Shown here in pieces: positions 11,551-21,096 of a stretch of DNA of 64,000 nt (position 1 is its first letter; each line of letters opens with the position of its first letter). The notes under the pieces were generated by a model that saw only the letters and a program-made list of their open reading frames with translations, had not been told where the DNA came from and did no database searches. The position numbers and the translations under genes are program-made. Origin of the DNA: Zantedeschia hybrid cultivar (taxonomy: Eukaryota; Streptophyta; Magnoliopsida; Alismatales; Araceae). Location: assembly GCA_030544215.1 (NCBI GenBank), contig JARZZO010000009.1:57283129-57347128 (forward strand). Reading direction: 5' to 3'.

Positions 11551-13682
11551 TTACGGGAAAAGGTAGGGAAACTGCTCCCGCATCTCATCCTCGCGCTCCC
11601 AAGTCGCCTCGTCCCCGGAGCGATACTGCCAAATCACCTTAACCGGAGGAACAACCTTGTTCTAAAGGACTTGTTCCCTGCGATCTTCAATACGTACTGG
11701 AAATTCTGGAAAGGACAAGTCCTTAGCGACCTCCAACTCTGAAAAGTCCAAAACATGAGATGGATCCTGAACATATCTCCTCAGTAAAGAAACATGGAAC
11801 ACATCATGCATTCCTGCAAGACTGGGTGGCAAGTATAGCTGATACGCCGTTTTTCCAATTCGAGCAAGAATGGGAAAAGGCCCAACATATCGCGGACTCA
11901 GCTTACCTCGCTTTCCGAATCTCATCACACCCTTGGAGGGTGAGACTCGGAGAAACACGTGGTCCCCAACCTTAAACTCAAGCGGTCTCCTACGGATGTT
12001 TGCATAACTCTTCTGTCTGCTATGAGCTGTCGTCAACCTCTGCTGCACCACTCTGGCAACCTCAGCACACTGCTGTACCAACTCTGGCCCTGCTATCTGC
12101 CTCTCACCAATCTCAGACCAATTCACAGGAGATCGACACGGCCGCCGATACAATGCCTCATAAGGCGCCATGCCGATACTAGAATGATAACTGTTGTTGT
12201 AGGCAAACTCCACTGTAGACAAGTGCTGCTCCCAAGAACCTCCCCAGTCTAGGCAATATGCCTTGAGCATATCCTCCAGTGTTTGAATGGTCCTCTCTGA
12301 CTGCCCATCAGTCTCGGGATGATAAGCCGAGCTGAAGGCTAACTGCGTGCCCAAGGCCTTTTGAAAACTCTTCCAGAATCTAGAAGTAAATCTTGGATCC
12401 CGGTCTGACACGATGGATAAGGGCACCCCGTGCAGAGAGATGATCCGGTCCACAAACAACTTAGCCAACTTACCGATTGACCAGTCTTTCTTAATAGCCA
12501 GGAAGTGTGCCGACTTGGTCAAGTGATCAACAATGACCCAGATCGCGTCTCTTCTGCCAGGGGACACAGGAAATCCCATCACAAAGTCCATAGTTATATG
12601 TTCCCATTTTCATTTCGGGATCGGCAAAGGCTGCAACAATCCTCCTGGTCTCTAGTGTTCTGTCTTAACCTGCTGACAAGTCAAGCACCTTGCCACATAA
12701 TCAGCCACGTCCTTCTTCATACCAGGCCACCAAAAGTGCCTCCTCAAACAATGATACATCTTAGTCGTTCCGGGATGCACTGCATATCTAGAACGGTGCG
12801 CCTCATCCAAGACACTCCTGCGCACGTCTTCCTTAGCTGGGACATAGAGTCTGCCTCTAAATCTGACTGTACCATCATCCCACAACTCCACCTTTGGTGT
12901 CTGGAGAACCTGTGGTAACTCTGCATCTGCCTTCTGGGCCTCGATTACGGCATGGTACACTGCTGGCCTCACAGTTAAGTTGGCCAACACGGCTCTATCA
13001 GCCTCTTGCGGGACCCTAAAGGAAGATTCCACGACCTGCTCAAATAACTTCCATTCTTGAACCATGAGATATGACACGACCGTCTTCTGACTCAAGGCGT
13101 CTGCCACCACATTTGCCTTGCCCGGATGATAAGAAAGGTCGAGATCATAATCCTTGATAAATTCCATCCACCTGTACTGCCTCAAGTTCAGATCCTTCTG
13201 CGTGAATACATACTTCAGGCTCTTGTGATCGGTAAAGACCTGAAATTTCTCTCCATACAAATAGTGCCGCCAGATCTTTAATGCAAAAACCACAGCTGCC
13301 AACTCTAAGTCATGAGTGGGATAGTTCTCCTCATGCTTCTTCAGCTGCCTAGAAGCATAGGCCACAACCTTACCATGCTGCATTAGAACCGCACCCAAGC
13401 CTCGACGTGATGCATCAGAATAAACCACAAACCCACTAGAACCTTATGGAAGCACCAGTACTGGAGCCGAAGTGAGGCGAGTCTTCAACTCAATGAAACT
13501 CCGCTCACACTCCTCGGTCCACACGAAACGAACTCCCTTACGAGTCAACCTCGACAAGGGGGTCTCTATCGAAGAAAAATCTTGGACAAACCGTCTGTAA
13601 TATCCTGCTAACCCCAAGAAGCTCCTGATCTCGGTTACTGTGGTCAGTCTACTCTAGTCCATTACTGCCCCAATCTTGGCTG
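11551..13682 (-). pseudogene. pol 3' half: RNase H and integrase (degenerate)
   Basis: Reading right to left, the order is the end of RT (GLAGYYRRFV near 13600), RNase H (SDAS, TDHKSL, ADALS), the HHCC integrase finger (C-LTC spacing near 12670), the integrase core with its D, D and E residues present (TMDFV, SDRDPRF, GQSERT), and a chromodomain-like tail ending at TAA 11551-11553. Stops interrupt the frame near 13650, 13442, 12650, 12610 and 11660. Several fit CAG-to-TAG or TGG-to-TGA changes, as expected from deamination of methylated cytosine. The frame on this side agrees with the RT half once the 2762-bp insertion (LTR plus duplication) is removed, so pol was one frame before the insertion. 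Confidence 0.9.
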
Positions 13683-13775
13683 GATCCTGTAATGACTGAG
13701 ATTTCGGGTTCGGTTTTCGGGTCGGGTTCGGGTCGGAACCCTTGGTTTGGACCTTGTGGGGGGTCTTGTGACTGC

Positions 13776-14110
13776 TGACTGAATGGCGTCAGCACTGCTC
13801 GACGCCTTTCAAAAGGCGTCAGGTTGTGTGGACGCCATTTAGGTCTGCTGGTTGTTGCGCCACGTGGGCGGGTTTCGGGCCGCGAGGGTACGGCCCCTGT
13901 CAGATTTGTCTGAACGGCGTCCACCTCGGTCGACGCGTTTCAGACTGCGACACCTGCGGTGTCAGGGTACGGCGCCAGAGCGTTGTCAGTACGGCCTGTC
14001 TTGTCGTCTGAACGGCGTCCGCGGTGGGCGACGCGTTTCAGACCGGTGTCGGTACGGCCGTCCTGTCAGACTGATTGGCGTCTGCCTCGATCGACGCGTT
14101 TTAGGGGAAT
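13776..14110. repeat. Dyad cluster, five units (solo LTR, 5' part)
   Basis: Units begin at 13785 and 13815 (an adjacent pair exactly 30 bp apart), then near 13917, 14013 and 14086. Spacers (AGCACTGCTC, AGGTTGTGTG, CACCTCGGTC, CGCGGTGGGC, TGCCTCGATC) are all 10 bp. The last three units have GGCGTC on the left but GACGCG on the right, so the outer stem position is G opposite G rather than paired. Confidence 0.85.
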
Positions 14111-14289
14111 TATGGTTGACCCCGCGAGCCTCCCCTTCTTTCCCTCATTTTCGCCTCTCCACTCTCTCTCTTCACCCCCTCCGCTCCCTCCGCCCTCCTT
14201 CCTCCCTTCCCTTCCTCTTCTTCCTCTTCCAACTACTCCATAGCTTCCCTACCTCTCACCTCTACCTCCACCACCTTCCTCGCGGCGTT

Positions 14290-14345
14290 CCCTTCTCCGG
14301 ACGGCGGCCGACGTCCCGGCGGAGTGGCGGCGTTCTCGAGGATAC
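14290..14345 (+). promoter_or_regulatory. GC-rich block conserved among all Tekay-like LTRs
   Basis: The core CTCCGGACGGCGGCCGACGT followed by GGCGGAGT or a close variant is found here and near 10898-10945, 20530-20580, 46393-46440 and 61503-61560. Around 60-120 bp further in element sense all copies have a TTCAAGtaaCCGGTAGGGTGACG-like string. Strong conservation in LTRs that differ elsewhere suggests a promoter, leader or packaging role; which one is not visible. Confidence 0.5.
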
Positions 14346-14644
14346 CGGCGGCGGCGTGGGGCGAGACGGGTCGGCGGCGAGGAGCTTGGAGGAGTTCAAG
14401 AACCGGTAGGGGGACGAAACCTTGCATGTGTGCTCGTTGCTTTCGGCGTGATGTGGCGTGTGTGGGGCTAGATTGAGCATGTTTAGGGGGTTTCCTTGAG
14501 GGAATAACGGTGTTTGTGATCGTGGATTCGTAGCATGATTGTGTGGTTGAGCTTCTCTTCTTCCCCCTTTGATTTTGGGATTTTCGGGGTGCTCGGGGTT
14601 CAAGGGTGAAGCCCTCGGGTCGAACCAGGAAACCTGGTTTCTGG

Positions 14645-15003
14645 CGCTAAATGGCGTCGGGCTGGGTCGACGCTTTTCCGAAAGACGTCCGGTCAGCACG
14701 ACGCGTTTTAGCGCAGAAACCTCCCTGCGTGAGGTTTCCTGAGTTAGGGGTCTGCGCTAAATGACGTCATGGATGGACGACGCCTTTTAGAAGGACATCG
14801 GGCCATCATGACGCCATTTAGGCAGGAAATGCCCCGTTTAAGGGTTCTGGAATCTGGATTTCTGGGTTGAATGGCGTCGGGAGAGCCAGACGCGTTTTAA
14901 ATGGCGGCTTCACTGGTGGACGCGTTTTAAGGATAAATCGGGCTTTTAATAAACCTGTCTAAGGGTCTTGAATGGCGTCGACCTCGGTCGACGCGATTCA
15001 AGA
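14645..15003. repeat. Dyad cluster, seven units (solo LTR, central part)
   Basis: Units lie near 14652, 14684, 14765, 14795, 14875, 14905 and 14976. The first six form three adjacent pairs with 30-31 bp between unit starts, joined by A/T-rich linkers. One unit has GGCGGC and one GACATC, showing how single half-sites decay while the spacing stays. Confidence 0.85.
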
Positions 15004-15114
15004 GAGGAATGCTTAATGCTGTTATTTTATGCATGTTTCACGGTGGGATGGTTCTAATGCATGCTGTGGGTTGTATACTGAGACGGGGACTTCTGCGTGA
15101 GTGGAATTGCATCA

Positions 15115-15150
15115 CCGGTGTGTGTGTGTGTGTGTGTGTGTGCGTGTGTG
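15115..15150. repeat. (TG)n microsatellite
   Basis: A run of TG dinucleotides broken by one CG, inside the solo LTR. Confidence 0.95.
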
Positions 15151-16449
15151 CTTTAACTATATACTGAGAATGAGGTTTTACTGTGCGAATGGAATCATGT
15201 TATATGTGTGGTTGTGTTATGCGAATGTGGATCGGGTTAACTGTGGTTTACGTTTGTCACCATGGACCGGTGGGGACAGGGTCATGGTGTCTGTGGAGTG
15301 GTGCTGGTTGTGTTTCACCCTTGGCTGAGACAAGCAGAACCACCTTGAGCCCGTCGGGCCTGAGTAGCTGTGTGCTATCCGAGGGGTTGCTGTTTGGTCT
15401 CAGCGGGTCGGGGTTTCCCTTGGTTGTCGTGACAGCTTCTGGCGTGTTTCTTGCTGTGGAGCTGGTGGTGTTTCTGGTGGGAGTTGGTTTACCCATTAGC
15501 CAGTGGGCCTGATGTGACCTTTGATCAAGGTTACGAGTGGTACCTATAGCCCTTGGCCTGACGCAGCCCGGGAGAGTTGGGTTTGTGGGTAGTTCCTGTA
15601 GCTTCGGCTTGACGGGGGTTCGCCGGTCCCCAGGTCCCTCCTGAAGCGCTGAGGCCTAGCGTGGAGGCAATCCGGACGGTAGGACAGTAGTCTAGACTGC
15701 TTGTGTGCACACGTAGCTAGCAGTGGCGGTACACTGAGTCCAGCTAGTCCTAGTTTAGCTCGCTGCCTCACCCTACAGTGCCCCGGAACGCTGTAGGGGT
15801 GGACAGGCGTGAGCAGTGGTGGTAGTGTTGGGAGGCGACGTTCGACTTCGGTCGACAGTGTGGTTTAGTCGCTTCGTGGACTTTGACTGTGAGTCGTGAC
15901 TCTGTGTTGAGTTCTTCGGGTTACTTGGAGTGGTTCTTGTTACACTGCTTACCGTGCGTTTCACATCAGAGTTGGTTGTGTTTACTGCTTTACTTTAATT
16001 GCCATATATTCCTGTTGTTACACTTGTGGGTGTGCGAGTGGGAGGCAGGGGATCGGATGATCCCTACTGAGCCCATTTCTGGTGTGGCTCACTCCCTGCG
16101 GTTTCAGGTGTGGACCTCGAGGCGAGCGGAAGCGTGGTGTCTTCTCGGTGTGCGGACCAACAGCTGTCTTAGTTCCGGGGTATGCCCCGATGTTGTTGTA
16201 CTTCCTTCTGCCTGTACTTATTTAATTGTTGGACATGTAATTATTGTTGGACTGTATACGGACATTGTTATTTTCCTTCCTGCGCACTTGCTTACCTTGT
16301 GGTCCGTGTGTTTGTTATATTTAGTCATGTTTAGCACTTACTCCTCCAGACGTGTTGTGTGAGATCCGGGTGTGAACCCGTAGTTAATGGGCCGACATCC
16401 ATTTAGGGACCGGGTCCCCGGTCATAGGATGGCGGGTCGTTACAGATCC

Positions 16450-17760
16450 ACTGCTATGCCATCACCAGATATGACATTTCTCAGGAAGTGCACATTATTT
16501 AGCCAGAATTCACACTTGTTAAACTTGGCATAGAGTTGGTGCTTTCTCAGAACCTGTAATACCACCTGAAGATGTGTGGTATGCTGTTCCTCAGAAGAAG
16601 AGTATACTAAAATATCATCTACAAATACCACCACGAACTGATCCAAGTAGGCCCTGAAGACTCGGTTCATCAAATCCATAAAAGCCGCCGGAGCATTGGT
16701 CAAACCAAAAGGCATAACCAAAAACTCATAATGTCCATACCGAGTCCTAAAGGCCGTCTTACTAACATCAATCTCACAGATCCTCATCTGATAATATCCT
16801 GATCTCAAGTCAATCTTTGAAAACACCTTCGCAGACTGCAACTGATCCATCAGATCATCGATCCTCAGAAGTGGGTACTTGTTCTTTATTGTCACCTGGT
16901 TCAGCTGTCTATAATCGATACACAACCTCAGAGAACCATCCTTCTTCCTGACAAATAGAACTGGAGCACCCCACGGAGAAGTACTGGGACGAATAAAACC
17001 CTTATCCAGTAATTCCTGTAATTGCGCCTTCAACTCAGCGAGTTCAGCCGGAGCCATCCGATACGGGGCCTTAGACAATGGCGCCGTACCTGGTGCAAGC
17101 TCAATGGTAAACTCAACCTCTCGCTGAGGAGGAAGGCCAGGCAACTCCTCAGGAAACACATCAACAAAATCACAAACTACAGGCACCTCCCAAGGACTGG
17201 AACTACTACTAACATTAGCTAAAACAACAGAGGCAAGGAAAGCCTCGCAACCACCAACAAGCAATCTCTAGGCCTTAAAGGCAGAAATAAGAATACCATG
17301 AGAAGAGAGCCTAATACCTTGGAAGTAGAAGGTCGGGATGTCCGGAATAGAGAAACGCACCCTCTTCCTATGGCAGTCCACCTCGGCATAATAAGCCTCC
17401 AACCAGTCCATGCCCAAGATGACATCAAAGTCGCGAATAGCAAGCACAACTAACTGGGTAGGTAACTCATGGCCCTCAATGGTCAAGGGAACCTCACTCA
17501 AACAGTTATAAGACAACATGAAATCCTTAGAAGGAACCTCTACCATCAGTCCATCAGACATCTCAACAATAGGTGTAGAAAGAATATCTACGAACTGCTT
17601 ATAAATAAAAGAATGCGAAGCACCCGAATCAATCAACACATGCGCAGAGTTCCCAAGGATAGAAAGTGTACCTTCCACCAAGTTGGACGCACGAGTCTCC
17701 TTCCTGGTGATAGCTAGAACTCTCCCCTGGGTCCTCGGCTTCTTCTGATCACTTGGCCCT
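16450..17760 (-). pseudogene. pol 5' half: protease and reverse transcriptase (degenerate)
   Basis: The - strand frame carries a retropepsin with its active-site DSGA (LIDSGASHSFI, near 17630) and then RT with KKDGSLRLCIDYRQLN, KIDLRSGYYQMR and the catalytic FVDD near 16620. A stop at 17265-17267 separates protease from RT and fits CAG to TAG. Upstream, the protease frame is shifted by one relative to gag near 17755. Most Tekay-type elements keep gag and pol in one frame, so I read this as damage rather than programmed frameshifting, but that is an inference. The right end is the insertion site of the solo LTR. Confidence 0.9.
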
Positions 17761-18817
17761 GCCCCTGACCATGCCCCTGCGGGTAATACCTCGCCAAATG
17801 GCCCTGCTGGCCACAAGTGTAACACCTCCCAGAAAATGCAGGACACTGAGTCCCACCGTGAGTACCACCGCAATGTTGACAAGCTGTCGGAAGCCTCTGA
17901 GCTGCCTCCTGTTGAGCACTGGACACCGACTGACTCTGCTGGCTCTGCCTGGGTCTGCTACCACCGCTACTGCCACTGCTGCTGCCACCTCCTCGAAAGA
18001 ACCTCCTGAATCTAGAGCCGAGTGAAAACGATCCTGATCCGGACGAAGGAGCTGCTGCTGTTGTCTTTCCCCTGCCATGAGCTCACCCCTGAGTAGTCAG
18101 TCCCCTCTCCCGAGCTAACTGATCATACTGTGCCTCTACTGCCACGGCACACCTAACCGCCGATGCCAAATCTGTACAACAGTGGGATGCCACAAAACTC
18201 CTCAGATTGGGCCTCAGTCCATCCACAAACCTCTCAGTCCGACGCTCCTCGTCTCTTGAGATAAAAGGCACGAACCTCCCAAGCGAAACAAACTTCATAT
18301 GGTACTCAAGCACTGTCACGCTTCCTTGGGTCAATTCCATAAATTCCCTCTCCTTGGTCCTCTGGACATGCCTAGGGAAGTACTACGCATTGAATTCCTT
18401 CACGAATGTCTCCCATGGAATCTCCCTGAGATTCCTATCCGTATATGAAAAACTCTTCAAAGTGGTCCACCAATCGTAGGCATCATCCTTCAACATGAAG
18501 GTGGCCAAAGGAGTCCTCTCAACTGCCGCACAATCCATGGTATCAAAAGTCTTCTCCATCTCCCTCAACCAATGAACAGTCTCATCAGGGTCGGGACGAC
18601 CGGTAAAATGAGGCGGCTTCAGCTTCAGGAATCTCTCCAGTGTAGCTGAAGACCCTCCCTGAGCACTAGAACTCTCACTAGGGTCTCGGGTCTGGTATCT
18701 AGCCATCGTGTCCATCATAGCCTCCATGAAACGCTCCATACTCAGCCTACCGGCCTCAGATCCACTAGGGACATCTCCCCACTCTCTAATGACTGGCATT
18801 CTCTTCCTAGGAGCCAT
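17714..18817 (-). pseudogene. gag (capsid and nucleocapsid, degenerate)
   Basis: The frame starts at ATG 18817 (MAPRKRMPV), 147 bp inside the primer site. It has the retrotransposon gag core (PPHFTGRPDPDE, then MLKDDAYDWW) and a serine/glycine/glutamine-rich linker. It ends in two cysteine clusters, CQHCGGTHGGTQC and a zinc knuckle CYTCGQQGHLARYY. In the knuckle the last zinc ligand is tyrosine instead of cysteine. Stops fall near 18380 (fits CAG to TAG) and 18080 (fits CGA to TGA). A truncated homologue of the same protein starts at 47976. Confidence 0.9.
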
Positions 18818-18963
18818 CTAATCACCTATAATCACAAAAAAATCAAAAAGTTCTAATTAGAATCCTAAAAACCTACACTACCGCCGTACCTGTACGGGAT
18901 AATGTAATTGTTTGCCGAAATTATAATATTTAACCTAGTTATTCATTTACTTGTCAGACCGAA

Positions 18964-18976
18964 TGCTCTGATACCA
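18964..18976 (-). promoter_or_regulatory. Primer binding site for initiator tRNA-Met
   Basis: On the - strand TGGTATCAGAGCA begins two bases after the 5' LTR. It is complementary to the 3' end of plant initiator tRNA-Met, the usual primer of Ty3/gypsy elements. Confidence 0.92.
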
Positions 18977-19977
18977 ACTGTAATGACCCACCACCCTATA
19001 ATCGGGGATCCGATTACTAAATGGGTACCGAATCATTAATTTGGAGCCAAACTAGGATCTAGATAAGTCTGGGAAATAAATAATAAAATAAGCTAAACAT
19101 TCGCATCGTATTGAATTGAAAAGGAAGTGCAAGAATTAAAAATTATTACAATGCGACTCGACTCAGCAAATAATTATATATTCCAACTGAAAAGAAATAA
19201 TTAAGCATACAGGCCAGAAAATAAAATGACAACTACATCGGGGCATACCCCGAAACAACGGTTGCTGGTGCACGACCCAAAGCAACAATCTCCTCGCTAC
19301 GCCTGCCTGGAACCCTCACCTGAAAACTGCAAGGGTGAGTCTCGTCGAAAAGACTCAGTAGAGATCCTTCGATCCCCACCACCCACTCACGCACCCACAA
19401 GTGTAGCAACGCAATTACATATAATTTAAGTAAGTAAAACAGTAAACATAACTCCTAGATTTCGCTATAAAACACATGCATTCGAAATATAACATGCACA
19501 ATTCTGAAACCATTCTACCACAGAGCCCACAACCAGCGTCTCGGCAAAACACGCCAACCACACGGCCGAATGCGAAAAACTCCGACCCACTGAGACCAAA
19601 CAGCAACCGCTCAGATAGCGCGCTGGCTACTCCGGCCTGACAGGCTCCAGGTGGTTCTGCTTCCCCCAGCACGAGTGACACTCCGAATGTACCACTCCCA
19701 CACCGGTACTAGCTATACCCCGGGGTACATCAGGTGACCCTCTCTCTAGGCGTCACCCCGCTATTCCCACACCGGCGCCGTGTCACTCCCACACCGACAC
19801 AGGGTGCCTAAGAGCTAACAACTGTCACTCTAGGCCCACGATCGCACAAAACACAACACGGTGTGATCTGATCACATGGAACCCATCGTCATCGAGTACA
19901 TTTTTAAGTATGCAATTAACTAAACTATATAACAATGTAAACACGTGTTAATTGCAAGGATTAATGGAATTCTGGCT

Positions 19978-20212
19978 TGAATTGCGTCGCCCAATGCCGA
20001 CGTCATTCAAGCTTCCTAAACTGGTTCATAGAAAAATTGGCCTCGGAAGATGACCTAAAATACATCGTTCACGGAGGACGTGATTAAAATGGCGTCGCTG
20101 TCCTTGGACGCCATTCAGTTCCAGAGACAGAGTCTGTTATCTGGGTCAAATCGCGTCGTGGGTGGAAGCCGCCTTTCTAAAAGGCGTCACTGTCCCCCGA
20201 CGCCATTCAACC
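19978..20212. repeat. Dyad cluster, five units (5' LTR)
   Basis: These are the counterparts of the units at 10348-10580. The second unit has become CATC-N10-GACGTG, both changes consistent with loss of CpG, while the 10-bp spacing is kept. Confidence 0.8.
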
Positions 20213-20761
20213 TTCATAGACAGGTTCTCCTTCCGCCTTCCCCCAATCCACGGGGTGGAATTTCCTCTCCCAAATCGTGTAAAAATACGAACAAAGTGGA
20301 GAAGGAGGAGAAGAACCTAAATACCCATTAAAACACCTAATTTCTCATTACATGCATTTAATATTTTCACCCCAAGAAAACCCCTAAACATGCTCCAAAA
20401 CGGAAAAAACATGATTTTTAAACGAAATACAACGGAGATCGTCACCCTACCGATTACTCGAACTCCTCTTAGTTCCAAACCGCCAACCCGCCACGCCACA
20501 CGCCGCCGCTGATACCGCCGTGGACGCCGTTACTCCACCAGGACGTTGACCGCCGTCCGGAGAGAAAAACGCCGCAGATGAAATGGTGGTGGTAGTGGAG
20601 GAAGTTGCTAGTTTGATGGAGTGGAGGGAGAGATGGAATGGAGGGAGGAAAGCAAGGAGAGGGGGAGAGGTCGCCAGAGATCGGAGGGAAGAGAGGAGAG
20701 AGAAGAGAAAGGAGAGAATGAGGGAAAGGAGGGAGGGCTCGCGGGGTCAAACAGAAGCTGG

Positions 20762-21000
20762 ATAAAATGCGTCGTTCAAGCCCGACGTCATTCAGACGAT
20801 AAGATCGGGCCGTACACTGACAGACCAGGGTCGTATTCTAAATGGCGTCGTCCATCTAAGACGTCATTCAGACGATATGACCGGGGCCGTACTCTCGCGC
20901 CCCAAGGCCAGTCCACATGGCGCCCACGTGGCACAGCCTAAAACACGTCCACCTAGTTGGATGCCGTTTGAACCGCGTCGAGCAAGCTCGACGCGAAAAA
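20762..21000. repeat. Dyad cluster, three to four units (5' LTR, second group)
   Basis: Units lie near 20769, 20845 and 20978, with a weaker one near 20945. The unit at 20978 is a near-perfect dyad, CGCGTC-GAGCAAGCTC-GACGCG, whose spacer is itself a partial palindrome. Confidence 0.8.
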
Positions 21001-21096
21001 GAAACTAAGTCTCAGCCCCACCAGGGCCCAAACTAAGAGATATGACCCCGAAACTGACCCGATAACTGGATCCGAAACCTCAATCCTTACATTCAT

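Larger units (their letters stand above)
13688..16444 (+). mobile_element. Solo LTR (2757 bp) of a related Tekay-like subfamily inside pol
   Basis: It begins TGTAATGACTGAG and ends GGCGGGTCGTTACA. GATCC precedes it at 13683-13687 and follows it at 16445-16449. No internal region, primer site or second LTR is present, so it arose by LTR-LTR recombination after inserting between the RT and RNase H parts of the host element, in opposite orientation. It shares the general plan of the flanking LTRs (dyads, GC-rich block, terminal sequence) but is 644 bp longer. Confidence 0.92.
9348..21091 (-). mobile_element. Complete Ty3/gypsy retrotransposon, Tekay/Del-like, with a nested solo LTR
   Basis: The element reads on the - strand. 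Two 2113-bp LTRs (9348-11460 and 18979-21091) flank gag, protease, RT, RNase H and integrase in Ty3 order. The duplication TTCAT lies at 9343-9347 and again at 21092-21096. The primer site matches initiator tRNA-Met and a polypurine tract abuts the 3' LTR. By hand, the first 415 bp or so of the two LTRs differ at about 15 positions, mostly transitions, so the insertion is fairly young, yet every reading frame carries stops. Assignment to Tekay/Del rests on the RT and integrase sequence and on the chromodomain-like tail, and is less certain than assignment to Ty3/gypsy. Confidence 0.93.
18979..21091 (-). repeat. 5' LTR of the Tekay-like element
   Basis: It has the same length as the 3' LTR (2113 bp) and is collinear with it. 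It contains the stem-loop trio at about 19689-19803 and dyad clusters at 19978-20212 and 20762-21000. One loop copy has changed (CGCTATTCCCACACC), so the stem-loops are drifting in this dead copy. Confidence 0.92.

Noticed and set aside
13852..14409. 185-codon open frame in the solo LTR
   Set aside because: It spans several dyads and the GC-rich block and has no domain; it is an accident of high GC content.
13776..15003. Dyads as microRNA or simple RNA hairpins
   Set aside because: Stems of at most 11 bp, often with a mismatch next to the core (GGCGTC with GACGCG), are too short for a miRNA precursor, and pairing is not preserved by compensating changes.
17714..17760. Programmed gag-pol frameshift
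   Set aside because: No slippery sequence or following structure is visible and the element has many other frame defects, so decay is the simpler reading.
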